This document shows positions 6,793 through 16,686 of a stretch of 39,337 bases of DNA, piece after piece. The DNA lies in contig RYWL01000010.1 of the NCBI GenBank assembly GCA_003979155.1, positions 1,462-40,798 of the forward strand. Direction: 5' to 3'. The translations under genes were made by a program, and so were the position numbers. Source of the stretch: Muribaculaceae bacterium. GTDB lineage: Bacteria > Bacteroidota > Bacteroidia > Bacteroidales > Muribaculaceae. Under the pieces are notes generated by a model. It ran no database searches, was not told the DNA's origin, and worked only from the letters and a program-made list of their open reading frames with translations. Each line of letters opens with the position of its first letter. Positions within the stretch are counted from its first letter, which is position 1.

Positions 6793-9267
6793 TCAGTTCA
6801 CAACCATGATTTTTGTAGCGACACCCGATGAGCCATTGTCGTCGCCCTGAGAGGCAAGTACGAGGTAGACACCGGAGCGCACTCTGCGCCCGCTTGCGTC
6901 GCAGCCGTCCCACGATATCATGCCGCCTTCAGAGCGGCCCTGAAAGAATACGTTTCCGGCTATGTCGGCGATTTTCACAAGCGAATTGTCCATGAGTCCC
7001 TTTACGGTAATCCAGCCGGTGTATTCGGGGCGCACGGGGTTGGGATAGGCGTAGACATCGGAGTAGTCGTCGGATGCCGGTGCCGAATCGCTCAGGAAGG
7101 AGGCTATGCCGTAGGGTGTGCCGAAATATACTGTGTTGGAATTTGGGTCGCATGTCACCCCTTCGACGATATTTGAGGGCAGGGGCGAGTTGTCGGTTGT
7201 GTAATTTGATATGATTTTGGTTCCGTCGGCGCTTACCAGATATACACCCGAAGTGCGGGTGGCTATCCATTTTCGGTTCGACGGGTCAACTGCGATGCCG
7301 AAAATGAGTTCTGTGCCGAGGAGGTAGTCGCCGTATATGGTGCCGTCGTTTCGAGGCACAATGGGTCTGCGCACGCGGAAGTCGGCTTCGAATGCTTTTG
7401 TGATGTTTTCAATTACAAAAAGGCCCTGGTCGGATCCAAGCCATATTTTGCCTTCGTGGTCTTCGGTCATAGAAAGAATGCGATATGGCGAGAGGGAGTT
7501 GCCTTCGGTATCGCTCCACTGCTTGAAGTTGAGGCGGCGGTCGTCGGCGAAATTGAGGGGAGTGCCGTTGTTGTTGCAGATGTAAATGCCTTCGTTTGGG
7601 TTGCCGAGGTTGAATATGGCGTAGTTGGGATATTTCTTGGAAAATAGTATCTGCGACTGGCGTGCCACGGTTTCATCGCCGCTGAAAAACGCGGGAACTG
7701 TCACCCAGTCGCTCTTCTGGATTTGGCTGAGGTCACCACGGCGTTTTTCTGCCGGGAGAACTGCATATGTGTTCTGACTGCACTCGGCATATCCGTTAGC
7801 TATCCACAGGTTGCCTTCGTTGTCGGTCGTCACGTCCATCAGACGCGCATTGCGCCCTGTATTATTGGGGTTTGTGGCAATCATCGGCGAGTTTTTTGCC
7901 GTGAAAGCTGTTATGAGGCTGTTGTCTTTCACCACGCCGAGACCCCAGCGGTTGTTGGCTACATAATATATGTCGGGGTCTTCGGGGTCGGGATGCGCTA
8001 CAAGGCACGATGTAAGGCGCCCCGAAGCTCGGTCGTAGTTGTAGTATGTTATTCCCCATGATTCAGCCTCGGCGGCATTGTGGACGGCTGCATCGCTGAT
8101 TTTTCCGTCTCGTATTTCATCGGCGAAGAAGGGGGTGTTCCAGTTGTCGCCGGGTATCTGATAGTCGTAGTTTGCTGAGCGGTTTGATATAAGCAGGCGT
8201 GTGCCGTCGGGGGTCCAGCGGAAGTTGACCGGCTCAATGCAGGTAAAGCCTTCGGGCTGCACTATGTTGAGCAGCTGAACGGGTTCGTCGCCGGCGAGGT
8301 TGTACTGTGTGAGCGTGCCGTCGGCAGTGTTGACCCATACCGACGATACCGAGCCTTTGCTTGAGAAGAGAGTCTTATAATCGTCAGGAACGGCTGTCGG
8401 AGCCGATACTGCGGAGCCTTGGACAAAGTAGAGTGAGCCGTTCTGCGACACGAACATAGCGCCGCTGTCGGTTGCACGGAGCAATTTGGGCTGTACGGAG
8501 GGAAGGCCGTTTAGGGGTGCCGATGTACCGGTCTCGAAATCGAGCACTCTGCCGTTTAGATTGCCGTTGATGTAGCAGTAGAGGAGTGTGTTTTCGCTGA
8601 TCTTGTATATGTCGGAAAACATGTCGCTGTGTGTCCAGCATTCTCCGTTTTTCCGGAAGCGCGCGAAATCATGATGCCGTCCCTCGAGCGGTGCAGCCCA
8701 GAACTCCATGTGGTTGTTGTCGGGATTGGTCACCAGAACTATGTTGCCGCTCATTACAAATACATTGAGCATGGCGATGTTGTAGATTCCCGACTCGACA
8801 ACTTCACGCTTTTTGTCGTCGTACACTACAAGACCGAAGTCGGTGGAGAGGTAAATTTTGTTGTCGTGAAACGCTGCGTCGGTGATTCCGCGAGTGGTGG
8901 TGAGCACGGCGTTCTTTACTTCGGGCATATTGTATACCGAGCCGTCGTCGTAGAGGAGGTCGATGTTACCGTTTTCGTAAACTATGAGCAGATACTTGCC
9001 CTGCGCGTTGTATCGAATGAATCGTATGCCGGTGTTCTCCGAAAGTCGGTCGGAACCGTATACATAAAATTCGTTGTCGTCGGTGCTTTGATGCATCAGA
9101 GTGGACCCCGACAGGAGATAGACTTTCGAGGGCGTTTCTATTACGTCGCTGAAATAATCGGCGACAGTAGGATAAAGCGCCCAGCTGCCGTGATTGTCGA
9201 GGGCGTAAGTCCCCGGAGCTACGGCTGCAAGAATAGTGAGTATGATAAGCAGAATCTTTCTGTGCAT
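6793..9267 (-). CDS. porZ: PorZ-like beta-propeller protein with type IX secretion C-terminal domain
   Basis: 824 residues when started at 9267, which gives a clean signal peptide (MHRKILLIILTILAAV, cleavage near residue 22 after TYA). The in-frame extension to 9309 would run into rdgB. The N-terminal part (WALYPTVADYFSDVIETPSKVYLLSG) and the following repeated beta-strand segments fit the PorZ propeller family. Later segments contain two-component-regulator-type propeller blades (GKIWLGSDQGLFVIEN). The last 80 residues form a type IX sorting-like domain (AYPNPVRPE, then GRRVRSGVYLVLA). In Porphyromonas gingivalis, PorZ is part of the surface attachment complex that hands A-LPS to the sortase PorU. 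The gene lies 13 bp after rdgB. The specific PorZ label rests on domain order and N-terminal similarity. Confidence 0.75.
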   Translation of the reverse strand: MHRKILLIILTILAAVAPGTYALDNHGSWALYPTVADYFSDVIETPSKVYLLSGSTLMHQSTDDNEFYVYGSDRLSENTGIRFIRYNAQGKYLLIVYENGNIDLLYDDGSVYNMPEVKNAVLTTTRGITDAAFHDNKIYLSTDFGLVVYDDKKREVVESGIYNIAMLNVFVMSGNIVLVTNPDNNHMEFWAAPLEGRHHDFARFRKNGECWTHSDMFSDIYKISENTLLYCYINGNLNGRVLDFETGTSAPLNGLPSVQPKLLRATDSGAMFVSQNGSLYFVQGSAVSAPTAVPDDYKTLFSSKGSVSSVWVNTADGTLTQYNLAGDEPVQLLNIVQPEGFTCIEPVNFRWTPDGTRLLISNRSANYDYQIPGDNWNTPFFADEIRDGKISDAAVHNAAEAESWGITYYNYDRASGRLTSCLVAHPDPEDPDIYYVANNRWGLGVVKDNSLITAFTAKNSPMIATNPNNTGRNARLMDVTTDNEGNLWIANGYAECSQNTYAVLPAEKRRGDLSQIQKSDWVTVPAFFSGDETVARQSQILFSKKYPNYAIFNLGNPNEGIYICNNNGTPLNFADDRRLNFKQWSDTEGNSLSPYRILSMTEDHEGKIWLGSDQGLFVIENITKAFEADFRVRRPIVPRNDGTIYGDYLLGTELIFGIAVDPSNRKWIATRTSGVYLVSADGTKIISNYTTDNSPLPSNIVEGVTCDPNSNTVYFGTPYGIASFLSDSAPASDDYSDVYAYPNPVRPEYTGWITVKGLMDNSLVKIADIAGNVFFQGRSEGGMISWDGCDASGRRVRSGVYLVLASQGDDNGSSGVATKIMVVN

Positions 9268-9280
9268 ATCGAAGAGGAGA

Positions 9281-9865
9281 TTAATTGTGTGAGGAGAGCG
9301 CTTCGACAAGTGCTGCTACGGCTTTGCCACGGTGGCTTACGGCGTTCTTTTCGTCGGGAGTGGCCTCTGCGAATGTGTAGCTCCAGCCCAAGGGACGGAA
9401 CAGAGGGTCGTATCCGAACCCTCCGCAGCCTGCTGCTTCGTGGAGAATGTCGCCTTCGACACTGCCGCTGAAAAACTGTGGCTCGCTGTCGCCCTGAAGA
9501 AGGGCTATAACGCAGCGGAAGCGTGCCCTGCGGTCGGTGTTGTCGCCGAGTTCGCGCAGCAGCCGCGCGTTGTTTGCGTCGCTGTCGCCGTGTGTGCCGG
9601 CATAGCGGGCGCTCATTATGCCCGGAGCGCCGCCGAGGGCGTATACTTCGAGACCCGAGTCGTCGGCAAAGCAGTCGTAGCTGTAGCGCTCCTTCACCCA
9701 GCGGGCTTTCTGAAGTGCGTTTTCTTCAAAGGTAGAGCCCGTCTCGGGAATGTCGTCATGACAGCCGATGTCGTCGAGTGATAAAAGCAGAAAACGCCCG
9801 CCGAGCATCTGACGGAGCTCGGCGAGCTTATGGGCGTTGTTTGTTGCGAATACTATCTTTTCCAT
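9281..9865 (-). CDS. rdgB: Non-canonical purine NTP pyrophosphatase (RdgB/HAM1 family)
   Basis: 194 residues. The enzyme hydrolyses ITP, dITP and XTP to the monophosphates, keeping deaminated purines out of DNA and RNA. Family motifs are all present: ATNNAHK near the N-terminus (substrate loop), ETGSTFEENA (metal-binding Glu), DDSGLEV (catalytic Asp pair) and a C-terminal SHRGKA. The start is the ATG at 9865; a TTG directly before it is in frame but unlikely to be used. It lies 35 bp after leuS and 13 bp before the porZ-like gene, so it is probably in one transcript with both. Confidence 0.95.
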   Translation of the reverse strand: MEKIVFATNNAHKLAELRQMLGGRFLLLSLDDIGCHDDIPETGSTFEENALQKARWVKERYSYDCFADDSGLEVYALGGAPGIMSARYAGTHGDSDANNARLLRELGDNTDRRARFRCVIALLQGDSEPQFFSGSVEGDILHEAAGCGGFGYDPLFRPLGWSYTFAEATPDEKNAVSHRGKAVAALVEALSSHN

Positions 9866-9900
9866 CAAAGAATTAACGTCGCAGCCGATTCTTTATTGTA

Positions 9901-12672
9901 TCAGCCTACGACAATGTTGACAATCTTCGAGGGCACTACGATGACCTTGCGGATTGTCACTCCTTCGAGCCATTTTGCGGCGGCTGGGTCGTTGAGGGCG
10001 GTCTCCTGAACTAAGTCGTTTGATAAGCCGGCCGGAACGGTGATGTTGAAACGCACCTTTCCGTTGAACGACACTGCCATCGTCACCGAGTCTTCGCGCA
10101 GATATTCTTCGTTGTACGAGGGCCACTGTGCGTCGCAGATGCTGCCTTCGTTGTTCATGGCGTTGTGCCAGAGCTCCTCGGCCATGTGCGGTGCGAATGG
10201 CGCGAGTACCACAAGCAGCGGCTCGAGCACCTGGCGCGAGTGGCATTTCTGCTGTGCGAGTTCATTGATGCATATCATGAACGCGGCAACAGAGGTGTTG
10301 TATGAGAATGCCTCGATGTCGCCGGTGACTTTCTTTATGAGTTTGTGGAGGCTCTTCAGATTGTCGCGTGTCGGTTCCGAGTTGTCGACCAGGCAGTTGT
10401 CTCCCTTCCAGTAGAGACTCCAGAATTTCTTCACGAAGCGGTAAACACCGTCGATGCCGCGTGTATCCCAGGGCTTGCTCTGCTCGATGGGCCCGAGGAA
10501 CATCTCGTAGAGTCGGAGTGTGTCGGCGCCGTAGCGCTCAATCATGTCGTCGGGGTTGACAACATTGAACATAGACTTCGACATCTTCTCAACAGCGTAG
10601 CCGCAGATATATTTGCCGTTTTCGAGCACGAATTCGGCATCGGCGAAGTCAGGTCGCCATGCCTTGAAGCCTTCGAGGTCGAGCACGTCATTTTCGACCA
10701 GATTTATGTCGACACGAATCGGGGTGGTGTCGTACTGGTCTTTGAGGCCGGCGCTTACATATGTGTTGGTGTCTTTGATTCGGTAAACGAAGCTTGTGCG
10801 GCCCTGAATCATGCCCTGGTTGATGAGTTTGCGGAAAGGTTCGTCGTCAACCACTTCGCCGTAGTCGTAGAGGAATTTGTTCCAGAAACGGCTGTAGATG
10901 AGGTGTCCGGTGGCGTGCTCCGATCCGCCTACATAGAGGTCGACAGAGCGCCAGTATTCATCGGCTTCTTTTGAGACGAGAGCGTGCTCGTTGTGGGGGT
11001 CCATATACCGCAGATAGTAGGCCGACGAACCGGCGAAACCGGGCATGGTGTTGAGTTCGAGCGGATAGCCTTCGGGAGTTTTCCAGTCGGCTGCGCGTCC
11101 CAGCGGCGGCTCGCCTGTCTCTGTGGGAAGGTATTTGTCAATTTCGGGCAGACGCAGTGGCAGCTCGTTGTATGCCTCGGGTACGCCGTCGACATAGCAG
11201 ATAGGAATGGGCTCGCCCCAGTAGCGCTGGCGGCTGAAAATGGCATCGCGCAGACGGTAGTTTACCTTCACACGGCCAATGCCAGCCTGTTCGATATATT
11301 TCTTTGCGGCGGCAATGGCTTCTTTCACGGTGAGGCCGTTGAGGTTGAGGCCCGGGCCTTCGGAGTTGCACATAATGCCTTCTTTGGCATCCATTGACTC
11401 CTCGCTTACATCGGCTCCCTCGATAAGAGGGATTATGGGCAGGCCGAAGTGGCGTGCGAAAGCATAGTCGCGGCTGTCGTGCGCCGGAACAGCCATAATG
11501 GCGCCGGTACCATAGCCGGCAAGCACGTAGTCGCTAATCCATACTGGCACTTTTTTGCCCGAAAGTGGGTTTATGGCATACGAGCCTGAGAACACACCCG
11601 TAACTTTCTTGTCAATCATGCGCTCGCGCTCTGTGCGGAGCTTCACGGCCTTGATGTATTCGTCGACGGCAGCTTTCTGCTCAGGAGTGGTGACTTCGTC
11701 GACGTATTTGCTCTCGGGTGCAAGCACCATGAATGTAACACCGAATACTGTGTCGGCGCGGGTGGTGAATATTTCGAGCGCGAGGTCGTCGCGGCCGTCA
11801 ATGCTGAAACGCATCTCGGCACCTTCCGAGCGGCCAATCCAGTTGCGCTGTGTTTCTTTGATAGACTCCGACCACTCGATTTTATCCAGGCCCTTGAGGA
11901 GGCGTTCGGCATATGCCGACACACGCAGACACCACTGCCACATTTCTTTCTGCACCACAGGATATCCGCCACGGACGGAGAGACCTTCGCTTACCTCGTC
12001 GTTGGCGAGCACCGTGCCCAGTTTGGGACACCAGTTCACCATTGTATTGCCCAGATAAGCGATTCGATAGTTCATAAGCACGTCGCTTTTTGCTTTCTTA
12101 TCTTTGGCATTCCACTCGTCGGCGGTAAACGACATGTCGTGCGAGCATGTGGCGTTGGCTCCTTCGGTGCCGTTGGCTTCGAAGTGCTTTACAAGCTCTT
12201 CGATAGGTTTAGCACGGTCGGCGCTGCGGTCGTAATATGAGTTGAACATTTTGAGAAATGCCCACTGAGTCCACTTGTAGAATTCGGGGTCGCATGTGCG
12301 TATGCAGCGGTTCCAGTCAAAAGAGAAACCGATGTTATCGAGCTGTTTGCAGTAGCGCTCCACGTTGACGCGAGTAGTCACTTCGGGGTGCTGGCCGGTC
12401 TGAATCGCATATTGCTCAGCCGGCAGGCCATAAGCGTCGAATCCCATCGGATGGAGTACGTTGAAGCCGTTAAGACGTTTATAACGCGAGAAAATATCGC
12501 TTGCTATATATCCCAGAGGATGACCTACATGCAGTCCGGCTCCCGAGGGATAAGGAAACATGTCGAGCACGTAGTATTTCGGACGCGAATGGTCGATTTC
12601 TACACGATATATGTCGCTATCCTTCCAATATTTATGGACGCGGCTTTCGATGTCTTTGTGGTTGTATTCCAT
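9901..12672 (-). CDS. leuS: Leucyl-tRNA synthetase
   Basis: 923 residues, typical of Bacteroidetes LeuRS. The class I signature is HVGH at residues 48-51 (in [17 protein letters not shown]), and the second signature KMSKS is at 696-700. Between them are a large CP1 editing domain ([25 protein letters not shown]) and the conserved RYWGEPIP of the catalytic core. The anticodon-binding helical domain and a C-terminal domain follow. A lineage-type insertion (about residues 135-185, containing FEANGTEG) is present. It charges tRNA-Leu and edits mischarged tRNA. A -7 box at 12700-12693 suggests its own promoter after DUF4924. Confidence 0.97.
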   Translation of the reverse strand: MEYNHKDIESRVHKYWKDSDIYRVEIDHSRPKYYVLDMFPYPSGAGLHVGHPLGYIASDIFSRYKRLNGFNVLHPMGFDAYGLPAEQYAIQTGQHPEVTTRVNVERYCKQLDNIGFSFDWNRCIRTCDPEFYKWTQWAFLKMFNSYYDRSADRAKPIEELVKHFEANGTEGANATCSHDMSFTADEWNAKDKKAKSDVLMNYRIAYLGNTMVNWCPKLGTVLANDEVSEGLSVRGGYPVVQKEMWQWCLRVSAYAERLLKGLDKIEWSESIKETQRNWIGRSEGAEMRFSIDGRDDLALEIFTTRADTVFGVTFMVLAPESKYVDEVTTPEQKAAVDEYIKAVKLRTERERMIDKKVTGVFSGSYAINPLSGKKVPVWISDYVLAGYGTGAIMAVPAHDSRDYAFARHFGLPIIPLIEGADVSEESMDAKEGIMCNSEGPGLNLNGLTVKEAIAAAKKYIEQAGIGRVKVNYRLRDAIFSRQRYWGEPIPICYVDGVPEAYNELPLRLPEIDKYLPTETGEPPLGRAADWKTPEGYPLELNTMPGFAGSSAYYLRYMDPHNEHALVSKEADEYWRSVDLYVGGSEHATGHLIYSRFWNKFLYDYGEVVDDEPFRKLINQGMIQGRTSFVYRIKDTNTYVSAGLKDQYDTTPIRVDINLVENDVLDLEGFKAWRPDFADAEFVLENGKYICGYAVEKMSKSMFNVVNPDDMIERYGADTLRLYEMFLGPIEQSKPWDTRGIDGVYRFVKKFWSLYWKGDNCLVDNSEPTRDNLKSLHKLIKKVTGDIEAFSYNTSVAAFMICINELAQQKCHSRQVLEPLLVVLAPFAPHMAEELWHNAMNNEGSICDAQWPSYNEEYLREDSVTMAVSFNGKVRFNITVPAGLSNDLVQETALNDPAAAKWLEGVTIRKVIVVPSKIVNIVVG

Positions 12673-12692
12673 GCTGTGTGTGATTTAGACTG

Positions 12693-12700
12693 CAAAAGTA
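12693..12700 (-). promoter_or_regulatory. leuS: Candidate promoter -7 box for leuS
   Basis: TACTTTTG on the minus strand matches TAnnTTTG and lies 21 nt upstream of the leuS start codon. No good TTTG is found at the -33 position, so the call rests on the -7 box and its location in the 115-bp gap between DUF4924 and leuS. Confidence 0.45.
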
Positions 12701-12787
12701 CGAAAAATCCGCCAAACCGTGTCGATTCGACACTGATTTGTGCGGATTGTATAGTTTTATTGCATAAATGATTATACTTAATATGCC

Positions 12788-13354
12788 TTAATTATCCTTG
12801 TCCCCGTCTTTGTTTTTGAAGAGTTCTTCGCGCTCGTCGCGGGCGAAGTCACGGGCGAGGAGGGCTATGAACTGCGATATCTGCTTGAAGGCAAGCTCTG
12901 TCTCGGCCGATATTTCTTTGTGCTGCAGGCGCAGGAGCAGCTGAGCGTAGAGGGCGTTGAAGCAGGTCTCTATCTCGCCGGCTTTCTCGTCGCCCGATTT
13001 GGAACGGAGCTCAACGATGAAGGGCAGGGTGTTGTAGAATTCGCGGCGGTATTCGTCGAAATCGGGGTCGGGGTCGGCCATTATCTGACGGTGCAGATCG
13101 GCGAGTGCGCCGATTATGTTGCGGTTCATCTGCAGGTGTCCTTTTGCCGCCACGTCTTCGCGGCGCATCATGTCGATGAGCGATTCGTACCAGTCGTGAA
13201 TATGCTTGCGAGATTCTTCGGGGAAGCCTTTTACGATAGTGTCGTCAATGCTGTCGATGTCGAGGCCGTTTGCACGGATTAAGTCTTCGATTTGCCACAT
13301 GTAGAGCAGATAGCTCGCTATGTTTTCTTTGCGGAGTTGAGATGCTATGACCAT
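12788..13354 (-). CDS. DUF4924 family protein
   Basis: 188 residues. The sequence MVIASQLRKENIASYLLYMWQIED and the all-helical composition match the DUF4924 family, which occurs across Bacteroidetes and has no known function. No signal peptide or membrane helix is visible, so it is probably cytoplasmic. The last 15 residues are charged (KNKDGDKDN). It lies upstream of leuS. A GC-rich hairpin sits 20 nt before its start codon (13375-13409), which could end the upstream operon or regulate this gene. Confidence 0.82.
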   Translation of the reverse strand: MVIASQLRKENIASYLLYMWQIEDLIRANGLDIDSIDDTIVKGFPEESRKHIHDWYESLIDMMRREDVAAKGHLQMNRNIIGALADLHRQIMADPDPDFDEYRREFYNTLPFIVELRSKSGDEKAGEIETCFNALYAQLLLRLQHKEISAETELAFKQISQFIALLARDFARDEREELFKNKDGDKDN

Positions 13355-13374
13355 TGTATTAAGTTAAAAGAAGA

Positions 13375-13409
13375 GCCGGCGACCGTCGCTTCACAGCTGC
13401 GGTGCCGGC
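13375..13409 (-). other. GC-rich hairpin in the leader of the DUF4924 gene (possible terminator or attenuator)
   Basis: On the minus strand GCCGGCACCG pairs with CGGT-C-GCCGGC (10 pairs with one bulged C) around a 14-nt loop, followed by TCTTCTTTT. The T-tract is interrupted, so it is a weak intrinsic terminator at best. It ends 20 nt before the DUF4924 start codon and about 100 nt after the TPR gene stop. The rest of the 157-bp gap shows no clear promoter. Confidence 0.45.
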
Positions 13410-13511
13410 AATATATCAATCAATTTTGCTGAAAAGCTGTTTTTATCATTCTTCAGTACGTATATATGACGCATTCCGAACATAAAAGTTACTTTCTCGG
13501 CAATAATTTAA

Positions 13512-15113
13512 CTATTCTTTACCAAAAATGGAGTCGTGACGGTGAAGCATGTTGAGGAATTTGAGGTCGTCGCGGAGAGGCGCAACGGTTATGCGTCCGT
13601 CGTTGTTTTCGGTCCAGTTGTGATAGTTGGCGTATCCGAGGGTGAGAGCTTTCTGAGCACACTCCATTGCTTTGTCTAAGTCGCCGCTCTGGCAGTAGTA
13701 GCATGCGGCGTAGTAGTGGATTAGGCCGTCGAAGTCGACAACGGTGCGGAGTATGTTGTTCATCCAGCGGTCGCCGGCTTCTTTGTCGCCGAGGAAGAGC
13801 AGTGCAAATCCTTTGAGCGAACGGGGATTGTCGAGATAGAAGTTTTCCATCTGCGATACTTGTTCGTAGAGAGCGCGTGCGTTTTTCTCTTTGTTTAGAT
13901 ATTTCTCATATATCCATGCGCGGAGCATGGGATATGTGGCGTTTTCGGCATCGTTGAGCATAGCCTCTCCCAAGAGGTTCGATGCTTCTTCGTAGTTGCC
14001 AGTACCCACATATGCGAGCGCCATTTCGGTGAGGGCTTCGTTCGACTGTCGGTCGACGGCAAGTGCCTGCGCAGCCACCTTGATAGCATCGTCGTTACGG
14101 CCGAGAGCGCGCAGAATGCGCGATTTCACTACGTAATACGATGCGTTGTCGGTAATCATCGACAGTGCGCGGTCGGCGTTGTCGAGGGCTTCGGTGTAGT
14201 TGCCGAGACAGTAGTTGCACTCGGCAATAGAGGCGTAGATGCCGTAGTAGTTGTATATTTTTTTATCGAGAATTTCCTGATAGTCGTTTATAGCAGCCAG
14301 ATAGTGGAAATGGGCCTGGGCTACCACGGCACGGATGTATCTGTACATGCCCACTTCGGGGGCTGTGGAAATGGCGTTTGTGAGGCCGGCCATTGTGGCC
14401 GGATAATTTGTGCTGCCGTATTCGAGCAGTGCGTTTATTGCGCGTTCGTTTTTGCTGTCGCAGCTGAGTGCGAGAATGAAGTCGCCCACAGCACCGTTGT
14501 GGTCGCCCATCTGTTTGCGTACGGATGCACGGCGAACGTATATCTCGGCGTTGCTTGGATCGACACCCACGGCTTTTTCGAGCAGTTCGTTTGCAAGACC
14601 GAGGTTGTTTTCTTTAACGGCGATGCGAGCCTGTCCGATATAAGGCTCGGCAGTGCGGGCATTGAGGCGTTCGAGTTTTATGAAGCCGGTTTTTGCGTCG
14701 GCTAAGTTGCCGAGAGTGTAGTCGGTATTCGCTTTCTGGTAAACGACCGAATATGAATCGGGGGCTATCTTAATGGCTTCCTTAAGGTCGTTGAGAGCCT
14801 CCTGAGGGCGATGAGTCTCGTTGTAGATGCCTGCACGGAGAATGTATGAGCGCAGACGCACGTCTTCATCTTTCTCAGGAGCCAGCTGAAGCACTTTGGT
14901 TACATCGTCGAGAGCCTTGATGTATTCGCTGTGTCGGTAGTATTCGTCAGCCCTGGCAAGATAAATGCCGTAGTTAGAGGGGTCGGCGGCCAGTTCCTCG
15001 GCATACACGGCCAACACGGCCTGTGTCATGGGGTTTTGTATGGAGGACTGCGCTTTGGCTCCGGTGAAGGCGGCCGCAAACAGCAGGGCAGATGCGATAA
15101 TGCGTAATTTCAT
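13512..15113 (-). CDS. Secreted tetratricopeptide-repeat protein
   Basis: 533 residues with an N-terminal signal peptide (MKLRIIASALLFAAAFTGAKA, cleaved near residue 21), so it is exported to the periplasm or outer membrane. The rest is a row of TPR units of about 34 residues. Several show the A-x-x-x-Y/L and A/G-x-x-D-x-x-K-A-L spacing, for example YLARADEYYRHSEYIKALDDV and YIRRAS-like repeats. TPR rods act as protein-binding scaffolds. No catalytic domain is seen. It is the last gene of the seven-gene run, 27 bp after kdsA. The partner and process are unknown. Confidence 0.85.
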   Translation of the reverse strand: MKLRIIASALLFAAAFTGAKAQSSIQNPMTQAVLAVYAEELAADPSNYGIYLARADEYYRHSEYIKALDDVTKVLQLAPEKDEDVRLRSYILRAGIYNETHRPQEALNDLKEAIKIAPDSYSVVYQKANTDYTLGNLADAKTGFIKLERLNARTAEPYIGQARIAVKENNLGLANELLEKAVGVDPSNAEIYVRRASVRKQMGDHNGAVGDFILALSCDSKNERAINALLEYGSTNYPATMAGLTNAISTAPEVGMYRYIRAVVAQAHFHYLAAINDYQEILDKKIYNYYGIYASIAECNYCLGNYTEALDNADRALSMITDNASYYVVKSRILRALGRNDDAIKVAAQALAVDRQSNEALTEMALAYVGTGNYEEASNLLGEAMLNDAENATYPMLRAWIYEKYLNKEKNARALYEQVSQMENFYLDNPRSLKGFALLFLGDKEAGDRWMNNILRTVVDFDGLIHYYAACYYCQSGDLDKAMECAQKALTLGYANYHNWTENNDGRITVAPLRDDLKFLNMLHRHDSIFGKE

Positions 15114-15140
15114 ATTGGTTTATTCGTTGATGGAAATATA

Positions 15141-15962
15141 TTATTCGTTGAACGTGTCGATTGTTCGTCGTATTGCCACGAGGCGTGTGAGAAGCGGTTC
15201 CAGCAGGTCGAGGCGCAGCATATTAGCGCCGTCGCTCTTTGCGACGGCAGGGTTGGGGTGCGTCTCCATGAATAGGCCGTCGGCACCTGTAGCTACGGCG
15301 GCACGTGCAATGGTCTCGATGAGTTCGGGACATCCGCCAGTGACACCTCCGGCGGTGTTCGGCTGCTGCAGCGAGTGAGTGCAGTCTACAATTACGGGGC
15401 ACCGGCAGGACTGCTGCATGCGTGGCACTCCGCGGAAATCGACCACGAGATCGCCATAGCCGAAGGTGGTGCCTCGCTCGGTGACGGCTATGTCGTCGTT
15501 GCCGCAGCTCCTTATTTTTTCTGCCGCGAAGCGCATCGATTCGGGCGAGAGGAATTGTCCTTTCTTTACGTTTACCGATTTGCCGGTACGTGCCGCTGCT
15601 ACCAGCAGATCGGTCTGCCGGCACAGAAAAGCCGGAATCTGGAGTATGTCGACAAAGTCGGCGGCCATTTCGGCTTCTTGCGGCAGGTGAATGTCGGTGA
15701 CAACCGGCACATTGAGTTCGCGGCCAACGGCGTTGAGAATTTTAAGGGCCTCAATGTCGCCTATGCCGCTGAACGAGTCGAGGCGGCTGCGGTTGGCTTT
15801 GCGGTAGCTGCCTTTGAATGCGAAAGGTATATCGAGCCGGGTGCATATTTCTTTGATGCGCCGTCCGGTGGCGAACGCCATTTCTTCGCCTTCGATTACG
15901 CAGGGGCCTGCCAACAGGAAGAAGCCGGTTCCGGCGTTGAGTTCTGCAAGTGTATTTGCCAT
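15141..15962 (-). CDS. kdsA: 3-deoxy-8-phosphooctulonate synthase KdsA
   Basis: 273 residues, full length. It condenses phosphoenolpyruvate with arabinose 5-phosphate to give KDO-8-phosphate for the lipid A inner core. Recognised by LLAGPCVIEGEE at the N-terminus, FKGSYRKANRSR (phosphate/substrate loop), VTDIHLP, the ILQIPAFLCRQTDLL segment, and the C-terminal DCTHSLQQPN with METHPNPA. The Cys in AGPC and the His/Glu/Asp set fit the metal-dependent or metal-independent KdsA forms; the type was not resolved here. The start at 15962 lies 6 bp after the rsmE stop. Expected cytoplasmic. Confidence 0.96.
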   Translation of the reverse strand: MANTLAELNAGTGFFLLAGPCVIEGEEMAFATGRRIKEICTRLDIPFAFKGSYRKANRSRLDSFSGIGDIEALKILNAVGRELNVPVVTDIHLPQEAEMAADFVDILQIPAFLCRQTDLLVAAARTGKSVNVKKGQFLSPESMRFAAEKIRSCGNDDIAVTERGTTFGYGDLVVDFRGVPRMQQSCRCPVIVDCTHSLQQPNTAGGVTGGCPELIETIARAAVATGADGLFMETHPNPAVAKSDGANMLRLDLLEPLLTRLVAIRRTIDTFNE

Positions 15963-15968
15963 AACAGC

Positions 15969-16685
15969 CTAAGAAAATATCTGGTTTGCAATATGAATGG
16001 TGTCGGCGGCCACGAGGGCTGCCGTCTCGGTGCGCAAACGGTTGTCGCCCATGGTAACAGGCGTGAACCGGGCATCGAGGCATGCTTTGATTTCCGCGGG
16101 CGAAAAGTCGCCTTCTGGGCCGATGAGCAGAGTGACATCGGAGCCGGTGGTGTATGCTTTTGCCAACAGCCGGCGAGGGGTGTCGGCATCGCAGTAACCC
16201 ACGAATTTCTGATTCGACGATACGGCGCACTCGCCGAGGAATTGCTTCAGCGGCATGGTGTCGTCGATGCGCGGCAGTATGGCCTTGAGCGACTGTTTCA
16301 TGGCCGACACGGCAATCTTTTCTATACGGTCGTGTTTGAGTTCTTTGCGTTCGGAGCGCTCGCAGCGCAACGGTACAAAGCGGTCGATGCCTATCTCGAC
16401 GAGCTTTTCGACAAGCCACTCCATGCGGTCGGCGTGCTTTGTGGGTGCCACGGCCACAGTGATGTAGGGCTTCCACACCTTAGGCAGCGGTATACGCTCT
16501 ACAATCTCTACTGCGGCCCCGCGGTGGTTGTTGTCGAGCAGGCGGCAACGGTAAAGGGTGCCGCTGCCGTCGACGGCTTCAACTTCGTCGCCCGGACGGT
16601 GACGGAGCACACGCACGGCATGGCCGCTTTCCCCTTCGGGAAGCAGTCCTGTCGTATTGATGTCGGGAGCGTAGAAGCGTATCAT
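15969..16685 (-). CDS. rsmE: 16S rRNA (uracil-1498-N3)-methyltransferase RsmE
   Basis: 238 residues. A SPOUT-class methyltransferase that methylates U1498 of 16S rRNA in the assembled 30S subunit. The N-terminal PUA-like part contains GHAVRVLRHRPGD (residues 21-33). The C-terminal trefoil-knot has LLIGPEGDFS (GPEG at 189-192), which binds S-adenosylmethionine. A second conserved stretch is MEWLVEKLVEIGI (88-100). Start ATG at 16685, one base after the stop codon of the preceding transporter gene, so translational coupling is likely. Confidence 0.95.
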   Translation of the reverse strand: MIRFYAPDINTTGLLPEGESGHAVRVLRHRPGDEVEAVDGSGTLYRCRLLDNNHRGAAVEIVERIPLPKVWKPYITVAVAPTKHADRMEWLVEKLVEIGIDRFVPLRCERSERKELKHDRIEKIAVSAMKQSLKAILPRIDDTMPLKQFLGECAVSSNQKFVGYCDADTPRRLLAKAYTTGSDVTLLIGPEGDFSPAEIKACLDARFTPVTMGDNRLRTETAALVAADTIHIANQIFS

Positions 16686-16686
16686 A

